Positions 18,455-26,477 of a stretch of 64,000 bases of DNA are shown here, piece by piece. The notes beneath the pieces were generated by a model, which was not told the DNA's origin, did no database searches, and saw only the letters and a program-made list of their open reading frames with translations. The translations under genes and the position numbers were made by a program. This stretch comes from CAVUWL01 sp963700105 (lineage in GTDB: Bacteria; Actinomycetota; Thermoleophilia; Solirubrobacterales; 70-9), in contig CAVOWL010000003.1 of NCBI GenBank assembly GCA_963700105.1, positions 1 through 64,000 on the forward strand, read 5' to 3'. Every line of letters starts with the position of its first letter. Position 1 is the stretch's first letter.

Positions 18455-20472
18455 GCCGACGCCGCGCTCTCGTCGTCCTTGTCGCGACTCTGGTGGTGGT
18501 CGCCATCCTTGGCATCATCGGTCTCGACGTCGAGCGTGACCTGCAGCCGACCTCGCTTGTGATACCGGGCACCTCGGCGGCGCGCGGCGAAGCGCTCGCT
18601 CGTGCTGATTTCGGCGAATCGGTGCCCTTCGCCGTCATGTTGCGGGGTCCGGCGGCGGCGATCGACCGCCAGGGTCCGCGCCTGGTTTCGGCGCTGCGCC
18701 TCGACCGTGCCGCCACCACCATCTCGCCGTGGGACCGCGCCGCCCCCGGCGCCCTGCGCCCCGGTCCGGATCGGGCCCTCGTCCTAGTCGACTTTCACCG
18801 GCCGCTGGCCGCGGTGATCCGAGACACCGTGCCGGCGCTCGAACGCACCCTGGCTACGCACATCCACCCGCCCGTGACGGCGACTCAGTCCGGATTCGCC
18901 ACGATCTCTCGCGCCCTTCAGCAGGAATCGCTCAGCGCCTCTGAGCACGCCGAGTTGCTTGCCGCGCCGCTTCTAATCATTGTCCTGCTCTTGGTTTTCC
19001 GCTCCGTCGCCGCCGCCGCGATCCCGCTGGCCCTCGGCGCGATGACCGTCCTCGCCGGCCGCGGGGTGCTCGTCTTCCTCAGCTCCTTTTTGCGCATTGA
19101 CGCCCTCTCGCTCGTTGTGTGCACGATGATGGGCCTGGCGCTTGGTGTCGACTACTCGCTCTTTATCGTTTCGCGCTTTCGTGAGGAGCTGGCGGCCGGA
19201 CAGGAACCGCGGGCGGCTGCACTTCGCAGCCGCCGCACCGCCGGGCGCACCGTCGGCTTCGCCGGATCCACCCTCTTCGTCTCACTCTTCGTCTCGGCCT
19301 TCCTGCAGCCTGGGACCCTGCTGGTTTCACTCGCCACGGCTCTGGTCGTCGTGACTGTGATCAGCGTAACCATCGCCTGGGGTGCGCTACCCGCCCTCCT
19401 CGCCCTGCTGGGGCCGCGCATCAACGCCGGTCGCATCCCCGGTCGCTCTGCGAGCGTCCAGGGGTCGATGTCGCGGCGGGTCGCCGCTGCGGCAACCACT
19501 GCCCTACGGCGCCCCGCCTTAGCGGCGGCGGCGATCGCGGTCTCTCTGGCGCTGCTTGCCTCGCCTGCGCTCGCGTTCAACACCGGCTCACCGGGGGTCG
19601 GTGAGCTCTCCGCCTCGAGCCCCGCGCGCCGCGGTGCCGAAGCGATCGCTCGCGCCGTCGGTCCCGGCTGGGAGGCACCCTTCGTCCTGGTCGCCTCTGC
19701 GCGGGAGGGGCCAATCACGACAGCGCCGCGCCTCGCGCTGCTCTCACGCTGGCAGCGCCGCATAGCTACCGAACCGGGTGTGAAGACCGTGATTGGCCTC
19801 GCCCCACTCGCTCGCGCCGCCCACGCCTTGCGGGGCCTGGGGGCCCTCGCCTCGGCCGATCAGACCGGCGCGCTTCCGCTTGCACGACTTGCCCCCGGCC
19901 TGCGCCGCGCCGCCGCTGCGGTCGGGCGCCTCCGCGGGGGACTCTCGCAGGCCGCCGCCGGGAGCGGCCTGTTGGGAGAGGGCTCGGCGCGCGCCCGGCA
20001 GGGCGCCGCATTGCTCGCAGCTGGACTCGGGCGTGCCTCGGCGGGGGGAGAACGTGCCGGCTCTGCGCTCGGACGTGCCGCCGCCGGCGCCGGGCAGCTG
20101 GCGGGAGGGCAGCGCAACGCCTCTGGCTTGGCCTTCAACCTCACACACGGTCTGGGGTCGCTGCTGCCCAGCTTCCGCGCCAATGGGCTCAATCGGGCCC
20201 AGCGGCTGGCGCGCGAACTCGAAGCCTCCGCGCGGAGCGATCCGTCTTTGCGTTCCCAGGCAGAACAGGCCACTATCGTCGCCCGCGAGCTCGAATCCAC
20301 CAGCGAAGAGCTGCACCGCCTGCGCGAGATCGGCGGCGCCCTAGAAGGGGGCCTGGGTCGGCTCTCTGGGGGTGGTCGGAAGCTTGCAAGCGGCATCGGG
20401 CGCCTCGCCGCAGGCGGGGGAGGCTCGGGAGCGGCCTCGGCCGCCTCGGCGCGGGTGCTGGCCGCCTCGTGA
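18451..20472 (+). CDS. MMPL/RND-family exporter, N-terminal portion (frame broken)
   Basis: The 673-aa N-terminal part of an MMPL-type integral membrane exporter (proton-driven lipid or drug export in known relatives). Visible: TM1 'ALVVLVATLVVVAILG' (~6-25), an extracellular domain, a TM cluster ~170-335 with the RND-like 'GLALGVDYSLFIVSRFREE' segment, a further TM near 375-390, then an extracellular domain and a Gly/Ala/Leu-rich helical linker ('LASGIGRLAAGG'). The frame ends in non-family sequence 'SARVLAAS'. Reading one frame over from the G-run at 20416-20420 restores the G/L/R pattern and runs straight into the next gene. Start 18451 is preferred over GTG 18430 because of TM1 position and the ATGA overlap with a leader ORF. 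Confidence 0.8.
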   Translation: MSRRRALVVLVATLVVVAILGIIGLDVERDLQPTSLVIPGTSAARGEALARADFGESVPFAVMLRGPAAAIDRQGPRLVSALRLDRAATTISPWDRAAPGALRPGPDRALVLVDFHRPLAAVIRDTVPALERTLATHIHPPVTATQSGFATISRALQQESLSASEHAELLAAPLLIIVLLLVFRSVAAAAIPLALGAMTVLAGRGVLVFLSSFLRIDALSLVVCTMMGLALGVDYSLFIVSRFREELAAGQEPRAAALRSRRTAGRTVGFAGSTLFVSLFVSAFLQPGTLLVSLATALVVVTVISVTIAWGALPALLALLGPRINAGRIPGRSASVQGSMSRRVAAAATTALRRPALAAAAIAVSLALLASPALAFNTGSPGVGELSASSPARRGAEAIARAVGPGWEAPFVLVASAREGPITTAPRLALLSRWQRRIATEPGVKTVIGLAPLARAAHALRGLGALASADQTGALPLARLAPGLRRAAAAVGRLRGGLSQAAAGSGLLGEGSARARQGAALLAAGLGRASAGGERAGSALGRAAAGAGQLAGGQRNASGLAFNLTHGLGSLLPSFRANGLNRAQRLARELEASARSDPSLRSQAEQATIVARELESTSEELHRLREIGGALEGGLGRLSGGGRKLASGIGRLAAGGGGSGAASAASARVLAAS

Positions 20473-21506
20473 CGGGCCTCGGCGCGCTCGAAAGCGGTAC
20501 CGGCTCTCTCCAGCGCGGCCTCGCCGGCGGCTACCGGCGCTCCCACCCGCTCCAGACTGGCCTGCGGCGCGCGGCCGCCTCCGCGTCTCCGCTGCAACGT
20601 GAGACCACCCGGTTGCACCGCATTTCGCCGGGCTTCTTTCGTTCTGGTTACTTGGCCCTGGCGGCGATCGACGGCGCCCCGTCCGTCCGCCGGGCCCTCG
20701 CGGCGGAGACGATTGACCTCTCCCACGGTGGCCAGGCAGCCCGCCTGCTGATCATCCCCAACGCCGGCTTTGACACCGCTGGCTCACGCGAGGTCGGCTC
20801 GCGGCTGCTCGGCGATGCCGCCGCGCTGGGCCGAACCGGTGGTCTGCGCACCGGAGTCAGCGGCGGCGCCGCCACGCTAAACGACTACGCTGCCGCCACC
20901 AAGGCGCGGCTCCCATTGGTGATCGGCACGATTGTTGCGATCACCTTCCTGATGCTGGTCGCGATCCTGCGCGCACCGCTGCTTGCCGCGCTCACCGTTG
21001 CTCTCAACCTGGTCTCGGTTGGCGCGGCGATCGGCGTCGTCTCGCTCGTCTGCAAGCTTCCCGCCGGCTTTCCGCTGGGTGGCCACCCCTACATCGACAC
21101 GGTCGGCGCGGCGGCGATCTTCGGCGTCACCTTCGGCCTCTCGATCGATTACGCGGTGTTCCTGCTGGCGCGGATTCGGGAGCGCTACGAGGCTGGGGGA
21201 GATAATGCAGCCGCGATCACCTATGGTCTCGAGAAGACAGCAGGTGTAATCACCGGCGCAGCGGCGATCATGGCCGCCGTCTTCATCTCCTTCGCCACCG
21301 CGCCGGTCGCCACCGTGAGCCAGATGGGGGTGGGCCTAACCGTCGCGATCCTGCTCGATGCAACTGTGGTTCGCATCGTCTTGTTGCCGGCGCTGATGCT
21401 GCTTCTGGGTGACCGGGTCTGGCGGGTGCCACCGCTACTTGACCGGGTGCTGCCGCGTTTTAACGTGCATGGGATTGACAGTGAGGCGACCGAGGCGGGA
21501 GCATGA
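20469..21506 (+). CDS. MMPL/RND-family exporter, C-terminal portion (frame broken)
   Basis: 345 aa giving the second half of the same MMPL transporter: the end of the Gly/Leu linker ('GLGALESGTGSLQRGLAGG'), the rest of the second extracellular domain, then the C-terminal TM cluster ~140-320 with 'GLSIDYAVFLLARIRERYE', equivalent to the motif in the first half. GTG 20469 overlaps the upstream TGA (GTGA), so it could be translated by coupling as a separate polypeptide. More likely the two frames were one ~1020-aa gene and one base is missing in the G-run near 20416-20420, either by mutation or by a sequencing undercall. No signal peptide or other start context supports an ancestral split. Confidence 0.8.
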   Translation: MTGLGALESGTGSLQRGLAGGYRRSHPLQTGLRRAAASASPLQRETTRLHRISPGFFRSGYLALAAIDGAPSVRRALAAETIDLSHGGQAARLLIIPNAGFDTAGSREVGSRLLGDAAALGRTGGLRTGVSGGAATLNDYAAATKARLPLVIGTIVAITFLMLVAILRAPLLAALTVALNLVSVGAAIGVVSLVCKLPAGFPLGGHPYIDTVGAAAIFGVTFGLSIDYAVFLLARIRERYEAGGDNAAAITYGLEKTAGVITGAAAIMAAVFISFATAPVATVSQMGVGLTVAILLDATVVRIVLLPALMLLLGDRVWRVPPLLDRVLPRFNVHGIDSEATEAGA

Positions 21507-21537
21507 GGAAAACGGTCGACAACAGGGAAACACATCG

Positions 21538-22032
21538 ATGAATCGCCTTGCCGCGCGCATCGGGGCCGCGGCGCTCGCGATGGCAGTGCTCCTCACCGGC
21601 GTCGCTGCCGCCGAAGAAGCGCCTCTCCCCAGCCGCGCCGAATACGTCGCGAAGCTTGAGGGGATCTGCAGGCCGCGGTCGCTGGCCACCAAGCGGGCCG
21701 TTAAGGGCATGCGCGCCGACCTCCGGGCGGAACGTCTTGCGGTGGCCGCCGCCAAGTTCGCCCAGGCCTCCCGCCTCTTCGCGGCCACGGTGCGCGAAAT
21801 CTCGCCGCTGCCCCGTCCTTTGGCCGATCGCGTCACCCTCGCCCGCTGGTTTGGCTACCTTGCCCAGGAGGAGTCAAACCTGCGCCGGATCGTCGCCGTG
21901 CTTCGCGCCAACCAACCCGTCGCATTCCAACACGCCTCGGCGCGCTTTGTGAAGAGCGGTGAAAGCGCAGACAATGTCGTCCTTGCCTTTGGCTTTAACT
22001 ACTGCTACTTCAAACTGTCGCGCTTCGAATAG
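21538..22032 (+). CDS. Small exported helical protein, two conserved-looking cysteines
   Basis: A 164-aa protein not recognised by family name. ATG 21538 lies 14 nt after a GGG-containing stretch and opens a typical signal peptide (hydrophobic core 'GAAALAMAVLLTGVAAAEE', cleavage near residue 25). The mature part is predicted helical and Ala/Arg/Leu-rich, with one Cys near its N-terminus ('LEGICRPRS') and one near its C-terminus ('FGFNYCYFKLSRFE'), which could form a disulfide once exported. It follows the MMPL genes by 31 nt on the same strand and may share their transcript. An in-frame extension to 21409 would overlap the MMPL gene and is rejected because it hides the signal peptide. Confidence 0.7.
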   Translation: MNRLAARIGAAALAMAVLLTGVAAAEEAPLPSRAEYVAKLEGICRPRSLATKRAVKGMRADLRAERLAVAAAKFAQASRLFAATVREISPLPRPLADRVTLARWFGYLAQEESNLRRIVAVLRANQPVAFQHASARFVKSGESADNVVLAFGFNYCYFKLSRFE

Positions 22033-22080
22033 GTCAAGGCGGTGGGCTCCTTCGCTTCCGGCGGCCGTAGCACAGGGGTA

Positions 22081-22875
22081 ATGGTGGCCCGCCTCATCGC
22101 CGCGACCGCGGTCGCCCTTCTTGCCGCCGCGACCGCGGTCGCCCTTCTTGCCGCTCCCGCCGGCGCCAAGCGTGCTCAGATCGGCTCCTTGATCGTCTCC
22201 CTCGACGCCAGCTTCGCCCCCCACCGGCTTCCCCGCCATCGCCTGGCGCCGGTTTCAATCAGCGTCTCCGGGCTGCTCCGGACCGACGACGGCTCAACGC
22301 TGCCGCGCCTGCGCGGCATCGAACTGGCCCTGGCCACCGGAAGCAGTCGGCTCGACATCCTGGGCTTGCCGATCTGCCCCCGGCGCCGGTTGCTCAGTGC
22401 CACCGAACACCAGGCGCTTCAGCGCTGCACCGGGGCCATCGTCGGCCGCGGCGGCTTGCGCGCCGAGGTCGACTTTCCCGGCCAGCCTTCGTTTCCCCTG
22501 CTCGCCTCGCTGATCGCCTTCAACGGCGGGCCGCGCGGGGCTCGGGCGGCGGTCTGGTTACTGGCCTTCTCTTCGAATCCTCCCGCCTCCTTCGTTGTAC
22601 CGGTCTTCATCCGCCACCGTCCTGGCCCCTTGGGCACCACCCTGACCGGCGTCTTTCCCCCCTCGCTCGGCCCCTGGCCGCACGTCAGCGCTTTCCACAT
22701 CACCTTTGCCCGCCGCTTCTCCTACCGCGGCAGCTCCCACAACTACGTGAGCGCGTCCTGCCCGGTGCCGCCGCGCTTCACCGGTGGCCTGCTGCCCTTT
22801 GCCCGCGCCAGATACTTCTTTGACTCTGGTCCCACGCTGACGACCACGGTGGCGCGCACCTGCCACGTCAGCTAA
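22081..22875 (+). CDS. Exported protein of unknown function with duplicated signal-peptide core
   Basis: 264 aa from ATG 22081 (GTG 22042 would add 13 residues; neither start has an ideal Shine-Dalgarno). The signal peptide contains two tandem copies of 'ATAVALLAA', the product of a 27-bp DNA duplication. The mature part has strands resembling 'LDILGLPICPRRRL', 'RCTGAIVGRGGLRAEV', 'FNGGPRGARAAVWLLAF' and 'SASCPVPPRFT', with four cysteines. I recall similar uncharacterised proteins from Solirubrobacterales but cannot give a family or function. It follows the small exported protein by 48 nt. Confidence 0.65.
   Translation: MVARLIAATAVALLAAATAVALLAAPAGAKRAQIGSLIVSLDASFAPHRLPRHRLAPVSISVSGLLRTDDGSTLPRLRGIELALATGSSRLDILGLPICPRRRLLSATEHQALQRCTGAIVGRGGLRAEVDFPGQPSFPLLASLIAFNGGPRGARAAVWLLAFSSNPPASFVVPVFIRHRPGPLGTTLTGVFPPSLGPWPHVSAFHITFARRFSYRGSSHNYVSASCPVPPRFTGGLLPFARARYFFDSGPTLTTTVARTCHVS
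22102..22155 (+). repeat. 27-bp tandem duplication inside a signal peptide
   Basis: Bases 22102-22128 and 22129-22155 are identical except for the final base (C versus T). Each copy is nine in-frame codons, so the duplication lengthens the hydrophobic core by one nine-residue block. Confidence 0.9.
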
Positions 22876-22908
22876 GCGGTCCTGCCAACCCCGAAGGCTT
22901 CGATCCGC

Positions 22909-24036
22909 TCAACTGGCGAGCGCATCGGCGCTCAGCCGACCGCGGCGAGCACGCAGGGCGGTTGCCGGTCTGCCCTGGCGCAGCCTGTGCACGGTGAGCG
23001 TCGAGCGCGCCGAGGGCCCGAGCGCATCGAGCACCGCAGCGGCCGTCACTCTGCGCTCCCCAAGCCAGGCGGCGGGTTGTGCCAGGTAGTAGCCGCCCAT
23101 CGCCGCCAGAATAAGCTCGTGTTGGCGGGCATCGGCGAGCTCGCGGACCCCCGCTCGGGCGCGCGTGGCGATTTCGGCAAGTCGCTCCGCGGCTGCCTCG
23201 GGCGAGCGGTAGCGCTCGATGTGGCGCTGCTGTGAGGGGTCCTCATCGAGGTCAACCAGGCTGTCGAGCAGAGTGTTCAGCGCATTGACCCACGGGAAGT
23301 AAGCGCTCTCCACGGCAAGGAAATCGCCCTCAGTGACGCCCGGCTCCGCGGCGAGCGCGGTGAGCGCGCCAAGCGCTGGGGTAGACGCCCCGGCAGCGAA
23401 TACCTCCCACCACTGCAGCTCACCCTCAAGCCCCAATTCCCGAGCCGCCCCATCCGCCCAGCCTGCCATCTGGCGCTCCTCGGGATCAAGCGACAGCGAG
23501 TGGTTCATGGCCTGAGATTCGACCCCGAGCCTGGCACGTCGGCGCAGCGTGGCCCCGGCACTCGAATAGGAGGGGAGCCGGCCGAGGCTGCTGCGGCAGG
23601 CCCCGATCAGGGCGACGAGGTACCCGTGGTCGGCGCGCCTTTTGATCTCCTCGCGGTAGGTCTGGAGTGAGAGGTCGCTGTCGACGGCGACCTCAAGGGC
23701 ACCGTTGAGCTTCAGCCTCTCAGGGTGCGAGTGAGCCGGGCGCTCGGTGACGTTGTCGAGGTAATCGAGAGCAGTTTGGTAGGAGACCACGGCTCGGATC
23801 ACTGCCCGGCGCTTTGGCCGTGGCGCCAGCACCGCGTAGGCCGCCAGTCCCTCGGCGTTGCCACTCTTGGTTTGGAGGGCGAGCAGCGCGTCGCGGCGCA
23901 GCGCCGGCTCGGGGATCTTCTCGGCCCGCCTGCGCCACTCGCGCAGCTCGCGCCGCACGAAAGGGAAGACCTCAATCCAGTAGCAACTGGCGGCCCTGGT
24001 GAACGTCGCCGTTCGCCTCATCGTGCCGATCGCCAT
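22909..24036 (-). CDS. DUF2600 family protein (YtpB-like, possible terpene synthase)
   Basis: 375 aa. The sequence resembles DUF2600, the family of Bacillus YtpB (tetraprenyl-beta-curcumene synthase). Visible are the helical body, an Asp-rich segment 'ALDYLDNVTE' (~100-110) and a second acidic segment 'LLDSLVDLDEDPSQ' (~265-280), with a paired 'GYLVALIGACR' helix. Start at 24036 is chosen because TAAGAT (24044-24049, minus) lies 7 nt upstream, fitting a leaderless transcript; an upstream in-frame start at 24102 would run through that promoter. It is divergent from a TetR gene that may regulate it. The terpenoid product is inferred from family only. Confidence 0.75.
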   Translation of the reverse strand: MAIGTMRRTATFTRAASCYWIEVFPFVRRELREWRRRAEKIPEPALRRDALLALQTKSGNAEGLAAYAVLAPRPKRRAVIRAVVSYQTALDYLDNVTERPAHSHPERLKLNGALEVAVDSDLSLQTYREEIKRRADHGYLVALIGACRSSLGRLPSYSSAGATLRRRARLGVESQAMNHSLSLDPEERQMAGWADGAARELGLEGELQWWEVFAAGASTPALGALTALAAEPGVTEGDFLAVESAYFPWVNALNTLLDSLVDLDEDPSQQRHIERYRSPEAAAERLAEIATRARAGVRELADARQHELILAAMGGYYLAQPAAWLGERRVTAAAVLDALGPSARSTLTVHRLRQGRPATALRARRGRLSADALAS

Positions 24037-24043
24037 GGCTTGA

Positions 24044-24049
24044 ATCTTA
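24044..24049 (-). promoter_or_regulatory. -10 element of DUF2600 gene (leaderless type)
   Basis: Minus-strand TAAGAT fits TANNNT and lies 7 nt before the ATG at 24036, so transcription would start at or next to the start codon. Confidence 0.45.
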
Positions 24050-24072
24050 TGGCTTGGCGCGGGGTCTTGCCA

Positions 24073-24101
24073 TTGTCCGCCGCCGGGTATCGCTGTATAC
24101 A
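24073..24101 (+). promoter_or_regulatory. TetR-gene promoter with palindrome over the -10
   Basis: TTGTCC (24073-24078) and TATACA (24096-24101) are spaced 17 nt, a good -35/-10 pair for the TetR gene at 24123. The -10 lies in the perfect palindrome TGTATACA (24094-24101), a possible operator for that TetR in the 86-bp divergent region with the DUF2600 gene. Confidence 0.4.
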
Positions 24102-24122
24102 TACGTCGAGTTTTTGCCGACC

Positions 24123-24758
24123 ATGGCCAAGCCCGACCAAGCCGACGATCGCGCCCGCTTGCGCGAGGCGCTTCTCGACCTCAGCCTGCGTCGCGGCTAC
24201 CCCGATTTCGACCTCGATGCCCTGTTGGAGCGCGCCGCGGTAAACCGCGATGGCTTTCGCCATTACTTCACCGACCTCGACGACTGCTTCTGCGCGATCC
24301 TCGCCGAGACGTATGAGGAATTCTTTGCCTACGCCCAGCGATCCGTCGCCGGAGTCGAAGGTTGGCGCGACCGGATCCGCGCCACCGCCTACGCGATGCT
24401 GCGTTTCCTCTTGCGCGATGAGCGGGTGGCTCACCTTGGCGCTGTGGACGCGGGAAGGGGGGGCGAGCGGGCGCGGCTGCTGTTCGTCGAAACCTTCGAG
24501 CGCCTGGTCGATCTGATCGATGAAGGGCGTGGCGAGACCGACGACCCCGACTCGCTGACCCGCGCCACAGCGGTCGGCGTTGGTGGCGTCATCTTCGCGC
24601 GCGTTCAGGAGGCGGTCGCCGCCGGCGAACTGGAGCTTGGCGAGGAGGAGCTGCCGCAGCTGATGTATGCGGCGGTTTTTCCCTACCTCGGCGCCGCGGC
24701 CGCCGAGCAGGAGCTGCACATCCCGCCACCGCCTGACCCCGCTGCACCCAACGCCTAG
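24123..24758 (+). CDS. TetR-family transcriptional regulator
   Basis: A 211-aa DNA-binding regulator. The N-terminal HTH covers ~10-55 with the TetR-style recognition region 'LDALLERAAVNRDGFRHYFTD' and a helical ligand/dimer domain after it. ATG 24123 is preferred; an in-frame extension to 24054 would run through the promoter. It is divergent from the DUF2600 gene and convergent (18-nt gap) with the double TetR gene, so the DUF2600 gene and itself are the likely targets. The ligand is not predictable. A short CCCGA/TCGGG hairpin lies just after the stop (24760-24772). Confidence 0.85.
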   Translation: MAKPDQADDRARLREALLDLSLRRGYPDFDLDALLERAAVNRDGFRHYFTDLDDCFCAILAETYEEFFAYAQRSVAGVEGWRDRIRATAYAMLRFLLRDERVAHLGAVDAGRGGERARLLFVETFERLVDLIDEGRGETDDPDSLTRATAVGVGGVIFARVQEAVAAGELELGEEELPQLMYAAVFPYLGAAAAEQELHIPPPPDPAAPNA

Positions 24759-24776
24759 TCCCGAACTTCGGGCCGC

Positions 24777-26072
24777 TCAGGGCCGGCGGTTGGCCACCGC
24801 GCATGCTTCCTCGGGCCCGACGAAGGGAGCGAGGGTGATGTAGATCCCGAGCGGGATGTCTTCGGGGAGGCGCTGGGCTCCGCCGTGGCGGATCCGGTTT
24901 CGCAGCACTGCGTAGACCGCTCCCCCGATTGCCTCCCCCACGATTCTCGGCACGGCCGGATTTTCGGTATAAGCCGGTGCCAGCATCGAGCTCATCGAAT
25001 CGATCACCCGATCGCGCCGCGCCAGGCCCTCCGGCCCCACCGCGTCGACCTCGACTGCGGCCAGTCGCGCGAAGGCAGGCTCGGCGACCAGGTATGAACA
25101 CATCGCCTCGTGGGCGATCCGCACCCCCTCGCGCCAATCGGGCGCCCGCTGCGCAGCCGGAACCACCGAGGCCAGCATCTGGGCGCCGCCCATCTCCAGC
25201 GCCGCCAAGACCGCGTCGCGCTTGTTGGCGAAGTGCGAGTAAAAGGTGCTTAGCGAGATCGATGCGCGCTCGGCAATGTCGTCGGTGCTCATCGCCTGGT
25301 AGCCCTTCTCCGCCGCCACCGCGGTGACGGCGCGGGCGATCCGTTCGGCCGGGGTGTACCCCTCGAATCCGCTCGGCGCCCCACTCGCTCGCCGCCGCCC
25401 TCGCAGCGGCTGGGGCGGCGGGTAATAGCTCAGTCCCCACTCCCAAAGCTGCGGTGCCAGCCTCGCCAACTCGCGCTCCTCGCCGCGGTATAGCCGGGTG
25501 TGAAGGACCTTGCGCAATCCGCCGATCACCGCGTGCACGAGCTGCGCTGGCATGCCCTCGCGACCGCTGATCCGCTGGCTGGCCTCCAGCACTAGCTCCT
25601 CAAAGGCATCGAAGACTCGGTCGATCGCCCTTTCGGCTTCCTCCCCCGCGGCATGCAGCTCGACGATGCAGACCCGTGCCGTCGCCCCCTGCTCGACCGC
25701 CATCCCGATAAAGGTCTCAAACACCTCCCGAACCCGGCTCTCATCGGCTCCTACCTTGGCCCGGGTGATCGTCTCCAGCAGCGGCTCCACGAGCGCGTTA
25801 ACCATCGCCACGAAGCAGGACTGCTTGCTCGCAAAGTGCCTGTAAAAGTCGCTGCGCGAGACCCCCGAGAGGGCGACTAGGTCGGCAACCGTGGTCGCCT
25901 CATAGCCCTTCTCTGAGACCACCGCGACCATCGCCGCGAACAAGCGGTCGCGTTGGTTGCGGATCACCTCGGCGCGCACCGTACCGGCGCCCGGGCGCAA
26001 CCTCCGCTCTCTCAGCTCTGAGGAATTTCCCCACGGCGTCTGCACCATCGGGTTCGCAAGATAATCGCCCAT
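24777..26072 (-). CDS. Double TetR-family regulator (two HTH domains in one chain)
   Basis: A 431-aa protein, about twice the family's usual ~200 aa. The first TetR HTH is at ~40-90 ('TTVADLVALSGVSRSDFYRH') and a second at ~243-292 ('MSTDDIAERASISLSTFYSH'), each followed by a helical regulatory-type domain. The two halves are clearly divergent, so this is an old fusion or duplication. There is no stop or frameshift between the halves. Such a chain could bind DNA as a pseudo-dimer or bridge two operators (inference). It lies convergent to the single TetR gene and divergent, across 405 bp, from the DJ-1/PfpI-like gene. Confidence 0.85.
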   Translation of the reverse strand: MGDYLANPMVQTPWGNSSELRERRLRPGAGTVRAEVIRNQRDRLFAAMVAVVSEKGYEATTVADLVALSGVSRSDFYRHFASKQSCFVAMVNALVEPLLETITRAKVGADESRVREVFETFIGMAVEQGATARVCIVELHAAGEEAERAIDRVFDAFEELVLEASQRISGREGMPAQLVHAVIGGLRKVLHTRLYRGEERELARLAPQLWEWGLSYYPPPQPLRGRRRASGAPSGFEGYTPAERIARAVTAVAAEKGYQAMSTDDIAERASISLSTFYSHFANKRDAVLAALEMGGAQMLASVVPAAQRAPDWREGVRIAHEAMCSYLVAEPAFARLAAVEVDAVGPEGLARRDRVIDSMSSMLAPAYTENPAVPRIVGEAIGGAVYAVLRNRIRHGGAQRLPEDIPLGIYITLAPFVGPEEACAVANRRP

Positions 26073-26477
26073 GCAGCGCCCTTTCAGCCTCGCCGGGGGC
26101 CCCTAGGACCTTCAGTAGGCAGCCGTTTTCTTGACTCCCCATCGCAGCTGCGTGGATGTCGTAAAGAGACCACGCCCGCTGTGCGCGGGCTCACCTTCCG
26201 GGGCCCGAACTATGGCGAACCCGCTGGTTGCAGGGGCCACCCTGCGGGGCGCGAGCTGATGTCATCTGAGTAGGGTGGTGTTCGTAATGCTCCCCTGATC
26301 GTAGCCGCTATTCCAAAGATCGGTGGTGCTTCGTGATCTAGGGCTGGCGGTGACTGCTGGTTGGCGATGGTCACCATTGCCAGCTGGGTCGAATCAACGC
26401 TTCTCGAGCAATTCCACCGGCGCGCGAAAGACACTTGACCAGCGCCGCCGCAACTGTCACTCTGGCGGCGCCTAGCC
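26073..26477. other. 405-bp divergent intergenic region
   Basis: No gene seen. It holds a 6-bp hairpin GCCCGC/GCGGGC with 5-nt loop (26174-26190) and a TTGACC (26435-26440) without a convincing -10. As the space between the double TetR gene and the divergent 26478 gene, it is the natural place for operators. Confidence 0.5.

Noticed and set aside
24760..24772. CCCGA-ACT-TCGGG hairpin as a terminator between convergent TetR genes
   Set aside because: Only 5 bp with a 3-nt loop and no T-run on either strand; too weak to call.
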